A stretch of DNA of 64,000 nucleotides from Coriobacteriaceae bacterium (lineage in GTDB: Bacteria > Actinomycetota > Coriobacteriia > Coriobacteriales > Coriobacteriaceae): contig CADFMD010000002.1 in the NCBI GenBank assembly GCA_902835305.1, positions 124,001-188,000 on the forward strand, written 5' to 3'. The position numbers and the translations under genes were made by a program. The notes beneath the pieces are model-generated. The model saw only the letters and a program-made list of their open reading frames with translations, did no database searches and had not been told where the DNA came from. Below, in pieces: positions 17,201-24,444 of this stretch. Every line of letters begins with the position of its first letter. Position 1 is the first letter of the stretch.

Positions 17201-17623
17201 ATGGACAATTTCTCTGTGCGCAGCGAGCGTAACTTCCACAACCTGATCGTCAAACCGAATCACATGCATCTTCTGGATAAGCCAAATGGCTACGCCTCGG
17301 CCATGATCAAGAGCAGCCTCTCCCACCAGATGCGCTTTACGGTACAGAAGCTCGAGGAAAAGCTCTGTGCTGCTGGCAATCCGCATGTGTTGCAGATCAA
17401 GCCACTCGGAGACGACTCGCGTGAGCCATCTAGCTGGAAGCTCTTTGCCGACGGCGCGTGCATCGCGGACGGCTCGGTCGACTTTGCCCGCAAGTATTTC
17501 TGCGAGAGCGCCGAGGTGTTCCTGGATCTGTGTCGCGATGCCGTCGACGCAGCCGAGCTACGCCAGTGGAGTCAGAGGGAGTACGAGCTGCTGAGCGTGG
17601 CGCGCGGGATCGCGGGGGCGTAG
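17201..17623 (+). CDS. Hypothetical protein, 140 residues
   Basis: Begins MDNFSVRSERNFHNLIVKPN and ends with a helical REYELLSVARGIAGA. It looks soluble, without a signal peptide, membrane helix or recognisable motif. ATG 17201 is chosen because AAAGGAG lies six bases upstream; an in-frame extension back to 17042 runs through repeat-bearing intergenic DNA. It converges on the exonuclease-like gene 21 bp away. No function is proposed. Confidence 0.6.
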   Translation: MDNFSVRSERNFHNLIVKPNHMHLLDKPNGYASAMIKSSLSHQMRFTVQKLEEKLCAAGNPHVLQIKPLGDDSREPSSWKLFADGACIADGSVDFARKYFCESAEVFLDLCRDAVDAAELRQWSQREYELLSVARGIAGA

Positions 17624-17644
17624 GCAGACAGACCAGACAGCTCG

Positions 17645-18466
17645 TCATACTGGTTGACGCTTCGATTCAAACAGCAGGGCGGGCTCGCGCTTACAGCCCC
17701 GCCATGCCAAACCGAATGGCGTTCTCAAAAGGCCTACCCCCTCCGCCTTCAGCTTTAGCAGCAGGTCGCCCAGCTCGGAGCACTTGCTGGAAAGGCGCGT
17801 CTGAGCTCGCTCGCCCATCCCCCACCGTTGACGGACCTCCTGGGCGCGCGGGCTCACGCGGTAGTCCCCGTCCATCATCTGCTTGAGCAGCTTGGCGGTC
17901 ACGCGCGCATCGGCTAGGGCGCTGTGGGCGTGACCCGTCGACTCGTCGAACTCGATGCCAAACCACGTCGCTGCGTCACTCAAAGAGACGCACCCGTGGC
18001 TGCTCATGTCCATGATCGAGGTGTAAAACGCCTGCAGGTCGGCCCAGTCCGTAGGAAATGCGGAAAGATCGATGTGCTTTGCTTGACACTCGATCAAAAG
18101 CTGTCGACGATCCGCCCCGCTCCAACAGACCACCTGGGCGGAGTAGCGCCCGATCCAATCGCTGAGCCTTTTGATCACCATGTAGAGCGGATCGGCCATC
18201 GCGGTGCCCACGGCCGATATCCCTGTGAGCTCGCGGACGGGGAACGCAACGCCTTCGGTAAATTCCGTCTGTACAAACTGCGAGAACTCGCCCATAACGT
18301 TGCCGTGGTAATCGAGCTTGACGGTGCCGGCCTCGATAATCTCATTGCACAGTCCACGGCGCTGACGCTGCTTTGGCACCGGCGCAAACTCAAAGTCCAG
18401 CACAATCTGGCGCGCAAAGTTCGTCGTATCGATAGCCGAGATACACGGCGTCTTTTCAGCTGACAC
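17645..18466 (-). CDS. DEDDh-family exonuclease-domain protein
   Basis: DnaQ-like 3'-5' exonuclease fold. Exo I is VLDFEFAPV with Asp-x-Glu near residue 24, the middle acidic region includes LSDAATWFGIEFDE, and Exo III is GHAHSALADARVTAKLL with the His and Asp of the DEDDh type. GTG 18466 (273 residues) has GAGAAAGG seven bases upstream, preferred over an upstream ATG whose extension is Cys/Arg-rich and unlike the rest. Architecture resembles KapD/sporulation-inhibitor exonucleases acting on RNA or DNA ends. It stands alone between convergent and repeat-rich DNA. Confidence 0.78.
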   Translation of the reverse strand: MSAEKTPCISAIDTTNFARQIVLDFEFAPVPKQRQRRGLCNEIIEAGTVKLDYHGNVMGEFSQFVQTEFTEGVAFPVRELTGISAVGTAMADPLYMVIKRLSDWIGRYSAQVVCWSGADRRQLLIECQAKHIDLSAFPTDWADLQAFYTSIMDMSSHGCVSLSDAATWFGIEFDESTGHAHSALADARVTAKLLKQMMDGDYRVSPRAQEVRQRWGMGERAQTRLSSKCSELGDLLLKLKAEGVGLLRTPFGLAWRGCKREPALLFESKRQPV

Positions 18467-18640
18467 GGTTGGGCCTTTCTCCGTCAACTGCCGCTCGTTA
18501 CATAGGCGGCTACATTGCCGTAAGGATAGGCGCCCGTGCGGACACAAAAGCGGGACGCAATGCCACGCGCGCCAGGCATACGCCATGCAGACGGCCCCAA
18601 GAGAATCGCCCGCTCTATTCAAATGCCTGAAAAAGATTTA

Positions 18641-18675
18641 GGCCCGGTGACTTGAATCAGAGGTCATCCCGGGCC
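18641..18675. promoter_or_regulatory. Hairpin upstream of the exonuclease gene
   Basis: GGCCCGG-TGAC and GTCAT-CCCGGGCC pair with a small bulge. On the minus strand it lies about 175 bases before the GTG start and is followed at a distance by a T-run, so it could be a leader hairpin or a terminator. Confidence 0.4.
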
Positions 18676-18768
18676 CATCAGAGCTCGTAGAGCTCTTGGT
18701 TGCTTTGGTCTCGCTCTTCACGGCGCTTATCGAACTTTCCGAGGCACTCAAGCAGCATTCGAAGCATA

Positions 18769-18806
18769 AAAAGAGGGGTCGACGCCGTTAAGGCATTGAC
18801 CCCTTA
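18769..18806 (-). terminator. Terminator-like hairpin, minus strand
   Basis: AAGGGGTC and GACCCCTT flank a central stretch, and the minus strand continues CTCTTTTTATG. No minus-strand gene can be supported immediately upstream, so it may end an unannotated small RNA or act in the leader of the exonuclease gene. No other gene is visible in 18467-19046. Confidence 0.4.
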
Positions 18807-18979
18807 AACTGAGTAACGGCGCTGCCCAGCTCTTCACTACTTGGGCTGCCGTCGACTTTATTCTACCCACGGGTGCCAGGTTTAACAAATGGATTTTCGG
18901 TAACGAGGCCTCGGCAACCGCCGCCTTGATTGGCGACCCATGCTCTGCCACAGGCCGAGGGTTGTCGAAAAGTCGAACA

Positions 18980-19010
18980 TTATAGCTACCCATAATATAG
19001 CCAGCTATAA
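18980..19010. promoter_or_regulatory. Palindrome TTATAGCT-N15-AGCTATAA
   Basis: Perfect 8-bp arms, extendable with mismatches to GTCGAA/TTCGAC further out. AT-rich and in a region without genes, directly before the first 62-bp repeat array. It resembles an operator or a degenerate mobile-element end. Confidence 0.4.
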
Positions 19011-19046
19011 CGTCATTCGACGACCGGCGCAAACGCCCACGCGGAC

Positions 19047-19339
19047 ACGAAATGCGCTGCGGTGCCATTGGGGATTATGGGATGCGCTTTCCGCTCGAGG
19101 CCTCAACCGGAAACGACATCCCGGTCTGAAGGTCAAATCCGGGGCGTAGTTTCCGCTTGAAGACCGATTCGGAAAGGTTGTCCCGTTCTGGAGCCAAATA
19201 CTGGGTCGTAGTTTCCGCCAAGCATGCCATCCGGAAAGCGTGTCCCGTTCTGAGCCTGAATTCTGGGATGAACTTTCCACTGAAGCATCTACTGGAAAAT
19301 GCATCCCGTTCCGAGGCTTAATTCTGGGATGCACTTTCC
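19047..19339. repeat. Left array: five 46-bp dyad units, ~62-bp period
   Basis: Units start at 19047 (left arm degenerate), 19109, 19171, 19233 and 19294, each 46 bp with 15-16-bp spacers. Each unit has a GGAAA...TCCC arm, an 18-bp middle resembling GTTCTGAGCCTGAATTCT, and a complementary GGGA...TTTCC arm. All lie in the same orientation as the right array (20638-21054). Confidence 0.85.
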
Positions 19340-19491
19340 GCGGAGAGACTACCGTTTTTCGAAAAAGTACACGTCCCTAAACTTACCAGGTCTTCATAAC
19401 TTGTTGCCGTTCACGGGAGCCAATCACCGCCCACCGATTCGAATGTAAAAATGTCGCCGAAAACAGGCCATCTACCTGCATGGTTAGATTT

Positions 19492-19514
19492 TGGTCAGCT
19501 TTTGGTCAGTTGGG
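19492..19514. repeat. Direct repeat TTTTGGTCAG before the AbiEi-like gene
   Basis: Two tandem copies of TTTTGGTCAG about 11 bp apart lie some 60 bp upstream of the start codon, in the likely promoter region; possibly an activator or repressor site. The rest of 19340-19566 shows nothing else that I can support. Confidence 0.35.
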
Positions 19515-19566
19515 CGGCAAGTTGCGGCTGATACGTTTTTTGCTACCCAAAAGGAGGCGGTAGCTC

Positions 19567-20565
19567 ATGACCCATTGCAATGACCAACTCATCGACCAAC
19601 TGCTCACTCAAGCCGAACAAGAGGGGCGCTGTCTGATTCCCCCGAGCACGGCAATCCGAAAAGCGCTCCTTCGGCGCACCGGCGGCACGGTTGTCTCGCC
19701 CATGCCGGGGTTGTTTGCGCGAAAAACGCGCTGGGATGAACTCAACCGAGCGCAACGCCATTGCGAAATCCTCCGCGCCCTTGCGATCATCCACCCCGAT
19801 TGGACGTTCTGCTCGTTTTCGGCAGCTTGCCTGCTGGGGCTCGAGGTCTCGTGGCGACACCTGAATGTCGTGCATGTTTGCAGCTCGACAAAGCCGTCGG
19901 CTCGCCCGGGCGCACATATTCAGCGGCACCAGATTGAGCCGGCCGGAGCAATACGCAGAGCCGGCATATCGGTAACGCCGCCCATCCAAACGGTCACAGA
20001 TTGCCTGTTGCAGACCGGTTTTGCCGACGGCATGCCCATTGCCGATTCGACGATCTCAAAGCTCGGCCTTGCGCGGGAACAGCTGATGGAGGCCGTCGAG
20101 CAACGAGCGACCGCCTGCAATGGTCGCGCGATTCGCACCGCCCTCACAACACTTCGATATGCCGACGCCCGCGCCAAGAGTGGTGGAGAATCGGTCGCCC
20201 GAGCCGTCATGATCGAGACGGGCTTTGCACCCGACTGGCTTCAATACGAGCTGACGGACCCCTTCGATTCGGCCAAACCCATACGAACGGACTTTGCCTG
20301 GGAGCGCCAGGCGCAGGAACTCACGCTGGGCGAGCTCGACGGGCTCATCAAATATACCGACCAGACCATGCTGGCCGGACGCACCACCGCCGAGGCGCTC
20401 GTTGCCGAACGACAGCGCGAGGCGCACCTATCGCTCTACGGCCACCCTCTGCTGCGCTTTACCATGAACGAGGTCCGCCCGGCAGGAATGCTCGCCAAAA
20501 AGCTGCAGACGGCAGGCATCCGGCAGACCGCGCTGCCGACATGGCTCAACGAGGTAGACCTGTAG
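19567..20565 (+). CDS. AbiEi-like protein with C-terminal nuclease-like (DUF559-type) domain
   Basis: 332 residues. The N-terminal half resembles the winged-helix/AbiEi antitoxin-type domain common in actinobacteria (FARKTRWDELNRAQRHCEIL, then a WTFCSFSAACLLGL helix). The C-terminal half has the pattern ESVARAVMIETGF, IRTDFAWE and LGELDGLIKY, that is D...E-x-D-G-x2-K, as in very-short-patch-repair-like PD-(D/E)XK folds. AAAGGAGG lies upstream. No AbiEii nucleotidyltransferase partner is adjacent. The gene is bracketed by two arrays of the same 62-bp repeat. Function is unknown; a defence or mobile-element role is plausible but unproven. Confidence 0.6.
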   Translation: MTHCNDQLIDQLLTQAEQEGRCLIPPSTAIRKALLRRTGGTVVSPMPGLFARKTRWDELNRAQRHCEILRALAIIHPDWTFCSFSAACLLGLEVSWRHLNVVHVCSSTKPSARPGAHIQRHQIEPAGAIRRAGISVTPPIQTVTDCLLQTGFADGMPIADSTISKLGLAREQLMEAVEQRATACNGRAIRTALTTLRYADARAKSGGESVARAVMIETGFAPDWLQYELTDPFDSAKPIRTDFAWERQAQELTLGELDGLIKYTDQTMLAGRTTAEALVAERQREAHLSLYGHPLLRFTMNEVRPAGMLAKKLQTAGIRQTALPTWLNEVDL

Positions 20566-20637
20566 GAGCTGCTAGGCCACGCATCGCCAGATCGCATCCC
20601 CCTATCTGGGCCGCGTTTTCCCAACGACCACGCCAAC

Positions 20638-21054
20638 GGAAAGTGCGTCCTAGCCTGGACGCTCAAAACGGGATGCACTTTCCGGATGGCGGGCCTGGCG
20701 GAAAGCGTGTCCCGGAATCCCGTCTCAGAGCTGGACAGGCTTTCCGGTTGAGTCCTTCAGCGGAAACCGCATCCCGGAATAAACACTCAAACTGGGATGC
20801 GCTTTCCAAACGACCGGCCAGCGGAAAACTCATCCCATTCTGAGGCATGATTCCGGGACACAGCTTCCGCATGCGGCCCCGTTGGGAAAGTTCATCCCGT
20901 TCTGAGACCGAATTCCGGGACGCCGTTTCCGCCTGAGGCTTCAGCCGGAAAACGCATCCCACTCTGGAGCCGAATTCCGGGACACGCTTTCCGCTGGAGG
21001 GCCGATTCGGAAAACGAATCCCATTCTGAGCGCTCATTTCGGGACGCAGTTTCC
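20638..21054. repeat. Right array: seven 46-bp dyad units, 62-bp period
   Basis: Units of 46 bp start at 20638, 20700, 20762, 20823, 20885, 20947 and 21009. Left arms are close to GGAAAACGCATCCC, right arms close to GGGACGCACTTTCC, so each unit folds on itself; the middle is near ATTCTGAGCCGAATTCC. Spacers are 15-16 bp and several are themselves near-palindromic (CTGAGGCTTCAG). The period is not a multiple of three. The array occupies almost all of 20566-21060. Confidence 0.88.
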
Positions 21055-21065
21055 GCTCTAAGCAA

Positions 21066-21097
21066 AAGGCCCCGGCTCACGATGGAGCTGGGGCCAA
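21066..21097 (-). terminator. Terminator after the xanthine dehydrogenase gene
   Basis: GGCCCCGGCTC (21068-21078) and GAGCTGGGGCC (21084-21094) form an 11-bp stem with one mismatch, and the minus strand ends CCTTTTGC. It closes the permease-to-hydroxylase operon. Confidence 0.65.
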
Positions 21098-21163
21098 AGG
21101 CGCAGCTTATACAGTTGATGGCAAGCGCAGACGGCAGTCAGCAATGGTCGTCCGCGCTCTACT

Positions 21164-23941
21164 CTACCCGCGGTGACGGGCGCGGCTGTACGGCGTATCC
21201 ACCATGGGCAGATCCGGACGCAGCTTCCCGTCAAACGCGCGGTAGGCGTTCTGCACGGCGGGCGCCGTGGGGATCGTTGCGATCTCGCCGATGCCCTTGC
21301 CGCCGTATGCCACAGGCAACAGCTCGTCCTTCTCCACGTAGATGGCGTGGATATCCGGAATCTCGGGCGCACGGAACAGCCCGAGCGTACCGTACCTTGC
21401 CTGGGGCACGCAGTCCTTGAGCGGCCAGTCCTCGGTAAGCGCATAGCCCATACCCATGAGCACGCCGCCTTCGATCTGACCCTGGATGGAGATGGGATTG
21501 ACAACCTTGCCGGAATCGTGCGCGGCATAGACCTCGCTCACGCGGCCGTCATCATCCAAAATGACCACATGTGTGGCAAAGCCGTAGCAGATGTGGCTCT
21601 TGGGGTTGGGAACGTCGGCGCCCAGCTTGTCGGTCGGCTCCAGATACACGTAGCCAAACTCGCATCCCTCAAGCGCCTTGATGGCGGTCGCGGGATCCTG
21701 AGGATGCATACCCTGGCCGGCGACGAGCTCCTGCGTGCGCAGCTGATAGGCGCGACCGTCGTCGTACTCGATCTTGACGCCGTCGCCATGCGCGCTCACC
21801 GGGGCGGTAGGCGCAGGCTTGCCGGCCTCGATGCCAACCATGGCATCGCGCAGCAGGAAGGCGGCACCGCGCACGGCCTCGCCGGTCACGACCGTCTGGC
21901 GCGAGCCAGACGTGGTGCCGGAGTCGGGAGCGTTCTCGGTGGAGCACTCGCCATTGGCAATGCAGCTCAGCGGCAGACCGCAGGCCTCGGCAACGTCCTG
22001 CAAAAAGACGGTGTTGCAGCCCTGGCCGATGTCGGACGTGGCGGCGTAGACCACGGCGCAGCCATCCTCGACGCGAATCTTGCAGCGACCGGCATCGGGC
22101 AGGCCCACGCCCACGCCGGCGTTCTTCATGGCGCAGGCAATGCCGGCGTGGCCGGGATGCGCGTAGTAGGCATCCTTGACCTCGAGCAGCGTCTCCTTAA
22201 GCGCCGTGGAGCAGTCGGCAATCTGACCGTTGGGCAGAACCTCGCCCGGCTCGATGGCGTTTCGGTAGCGAATCTCCCACGGATCCAGGCCAACCTTCTC
22301 TGCCAGCAGGTCGATCAGGCTCTCGAGCGCAAACTCGGACTGGCAAACGCCAAAGCCTCGGTACGCGCCGGCGGGCGGGTTGTTGGTGTAGTAGCCAAAG
22401 CCGCGAATGTCGGTGTTCTGGTACTTGTAGGGGCCGACCGCATGCGTGCAGGCGCGCTCGAGCACCGGGCCGCACAGCGACGCGTAGGCGCCGGTGTCAA
22501 AGTTGATCTCGCAGTCCAGGCCGGTAAAGTTGCCCTCGGCGTCGCAGCCCAGTGTAAAGGTGCCATCCATGGCATGGCGCTTGGGATGGAAGGCGAGCGA
22601 CTCAGCGCGCGTGAGCTTGCACTTCACAGGACGCTGGAGCTTATAGGCAGCAAGCGCGGCCAGGTGCTGGATCGAAACGTCCTCCTTACCGCCAAAGCCG
22701 CCACCCACGAGCATGGTCTCGACGACCACACGCTCGGGCTCGTTGTCCCAGCCAAACATGTGGGCACACTCTTTGCGCGTGTCGTAGGCGCCCTGGTCGG
22801 TCGACTGCACCTTGACGCCGTTCTTGTACGGGAAGGCGACGGCGCACTCAGGCTCCAAGAAGGCATGCTCGGTAAAGGGCGTGGTAAAGCGCTGCGTCAC
22901 GGTGAACGCGCTCTCTGCCAGCGCCTTGGCGGCGTCGCCGCGCGTCACATGGCGGCTCTGGCACACGTTGTCCTTGAGCTCCACCGTGTTGCCAAAGGCA
23001 AAGAAGCTGTCGTGCAGGCGCGGGGCGTCGGCAGCCCTGGCCTCGACAATGTTACGCACGGGCTCCAGCGGCTCGTAATCGATCTTTACGAGCTTCTTGG
23101 CCTTCTCGAGCGTCGCCTCGTCCTCGGCAACCACCAGCACGATGGCGTCACCCACGCAGCGGGTGATATCGCCCGCCGCGATCATGACGTCCCAGTCCTG
23201 GATAAGGTGGCCGACTTGGTTGACCGGCACGTCCTCGGCGCGCAGGATGCCCACCACGCCGGGCAGAGCCTCGGCTTTGGAGGTATCGATGGAAAGCACG
23301 CGGGCGCGCGGATACTTGGAGCGCACGGCGCTGGCGTAGGTCAGACCCGGCTGATCGAGCTCGTCGATGTCGTCGGGATATTTGCCCTCGCCGAGCACCT
23401 TCTTGCGCACGTCGATACGAAAGGCGCGCTTGCCCACGCCGTAGTCATCGCCGCGCTCCAGATCCTCGTCGATCTGCTTTTCGCCGCGGAGCACCGCAGC
23501 TGCCAGCGAAATGCCCTCGATAATCTTTTTGTAGCCGGTGCAGCGACAGACGTTGCCGCGAATGGCGTACTTGATCTGCTCCTCGGTGGGCTCGGGGTCC
23601 TCGGCGATGAGCGCCGCACCCGCCATGACCATGCCGGGGATGCAAAAACCGCACTGCACGGCGCCCACAGCGCCAAAGGCGTACACAAAGGCCTCGCGCA
23701 CGTCCTCGGGCAGGCCCTCGACGGTCACGATGTTACGGCCGGCGGCAAGAGCGGTGGTCAGCACGCACGCCTTGACGGCCGCACCGTCCACATGGATGGT
23801 GCAGGTACCGCAAGCACCTTCGGAGCAGCCGTCCTTGGCGGAATGGATGTGCAGGTCGTCGCGCAGGTAGCGCAGCAGCGGTTTGTTTTGGGTCGTTGTG
23901 CGCTCCACGCCGTTAACGGTAAAAGTGAATTCCTGTGCCAT
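21164..23941 (-). CDS. xdhD: Selenium-dependent xanthine dehydrogenase-type molybdenum hydroxylase (fused FeS + Mo subunits)
   Basis: Hydroxylates purines at C-H positions, most likely hypoxanthine to xanthine to urate, or the reverse reductive direction. Residues 1-150 form the two [2Fe-2S] domains: Cys39/44/47/59 and Cys97/100/132/134. The rest is the molybdopterin subunit with GGGFGGKED and the catalytic Glu in GGKGIGEIA near the end. At 925 residues it matches the fused XdhD layout and has no FAD domain. No in-frame TGA is present, so selenium would be a cofactor ligand, not selenocysteine. It follows the polyferredoxin by 12 bp. Confidence 0.92.
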   Translation of the reverse strand: MAQEFTFTVNGVERTTTQNKPLLRYLRDDLHIHSAKDGCSEGACGTCTIHVDGAAVKACVLTTALAAGRNIVTVEGLPEDVREAFVYAFGAVGAVQCGFCIPGMVMAGAALIAEDPEPTEEQIKYAIRGNVCRCTGYKKIIEGISLAAAVLRGEKQIDEDLERGDDYGVGKRAFRIDVRKKVLGEGKYPDDIDELDQPGLTYASAVRSKYPRARVLSIDTSKAEALPGVVGILRAEDVPVNQVGHLIQDWDVMIAAGDITRCVGDAIVLVVAEDEATLEKAKKLVKIDYEPLEPVRNIVEARAADAPRLHDSFFAFGNTVELKDNVCQSRHVTRGDAAKALAESAFTVTQRFTTPFTEHAFLEPECAVAFPYKNGVKVQSTDQGAYDTRKECAHMFGWDNEPERVVVETMLVGGGFGGKEDVSIQHLAALAAYKLQRPVKCKLTRAESLAFHPKRHAMDGTFTLGCDAEGNFTGLDCEINFDTGAYASLCGPVLERACTHAVGPYKYQNTDIRGFGYYTNNPPAGAYRGFGVCQSEFALESLIDLLAEKVGLDPWEIRYRNAIEPGEVLPNGQIADCSTALKETLLEVKDAYYAHPGHAGIACAMKNAGVGVGLPDAGRCKIRVEDGCAVVYAATSDIGQGCNTVFLQDVAEACGLPLSCIANGECSTENAPDSGTTSGSRQTVVTGEAVRGAAFLLRDAMVGIEAGKPAPTAPVSAHGDGVKIEYDDGRAYQLRTQELVAGQGMHPQDPATAIKALEGCEFGYVYLEPTDKLGADVPNPKSHICYGFATHVVILDDDGRVSEVYAAHDSGKVVNPISIQGQIEGGVLMGMGYALTEDWPLKDCVPQARYGTLGLFRAPEIPDIHAIYVEKDELLPVAYGGKGIGEIATIPTAPAVQNAYRAFDGKLRPDLPMVDTPYSRARHRG

Positions 23942-23953
23942 GGTGATTCCCTT

Positions 23954-24433
23954 CTACACGCCGGCGGCGATGCCGGTGCGGTCGTGAATGGCGCCATGCG
24001 GGCAGACGACGGCGCACATGCCGCACGACAGGCAGTCCGCGCCGTCGATATGGGCGCAGTTGTCCTCGATGCGGATAGCGCCGGCAGGGCACTTTTTGGC
24101 GCACATACCGCAACCGATGCAGCTCGTGTCGCAGATCTTGCGCGCAATGGCGCCCTTATCGGTGTTGTTGCAGCGCACCAGAATGTTCTGGTAGCCGGGA
24201 ACGAAGGCAATCACGCGCTGCGGGCACGCCATGCCGCACAGGCCACAGCCCGTGCACTTGGAGCGATCAACGCGGGCGATGCCATCGACCAGCGCAATGG
24301 CGCCGTGGGGGCAGGCCGTGACGCAGGCGCCACAGCCAATGCAGCCTTCGCTGCAGCGGGCGTCGCCGCCTGCGGAGGCACAGCCGCTTCCGCAGGCAAC
24401 GTAGGCCACGTTATGTTGAATGGATTTGGCCAT
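23954..24433 (-). CDS. Polyferredoxin with four 4Fe-4S motifs
   Basis: 159 residues with four CxxCxxCxxxCP blocks: CIGCGACVTACP, CTGCGLCGMACP, CIGCGMCAKKCP and CLSCGMCAVVCP. It could hold up to four [4Fe-4S] clusters and carry electrons between the FAD-less hydroxylase downstream and YgfK upstream. It sits 11 bp from ygfK and 12 bp from xdhD, so all three are co-expressed. The E. coli counterpart region has the smaller ferredoxin YgfS. The link in electron flow is inferred from position. Confidence 0.88.
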   Translation of the reverse strand: MAKSIQHNVAYVACGSGCASAGGDARCSEGCIGCGACVTACPHGAIALVDGIARVDRSKCTGCGLCGMACPQRVIAFVPGYQNILVRCNNTDKGAIARKICDTSCIGCGMCAKKCPAGAIRIEDNCAHIDGADCLSCGMCAVVCPHGAIHDRTGIAAGV

Positions 24434-24444
24434 AAGAGACTCGC

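Noticed and set aside
18748..19068. Small minus-strand reading frame of about 106 codons
   Set aside because: No ribosome site, no family resemblance, and it crosses a terminator-like hairpin and an AT-rich palindrome.
19047..21054. CRISPR array
   Set aside because: Units are internally palindromic over their whole length and degenerate, spacers are only 15-16 bp and resemble each other, and no cas gene is nearby.
19005..21080. Minus-strand frames across the repeat arrays with recurring NGMxFP-like words
   Set aside because: The repeat period is 62 bp, not a multiple of three, so the frame shifts each unit; the apparent peptide repeat is a by-product of the DNA repeat.
21164..23941. Selenocysteine in the 'selenium-dependent' hydroxylase
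   Set aside because: The reading frame has no internal TGA. In this enzyme class selenium is a labile cofactor ligand.
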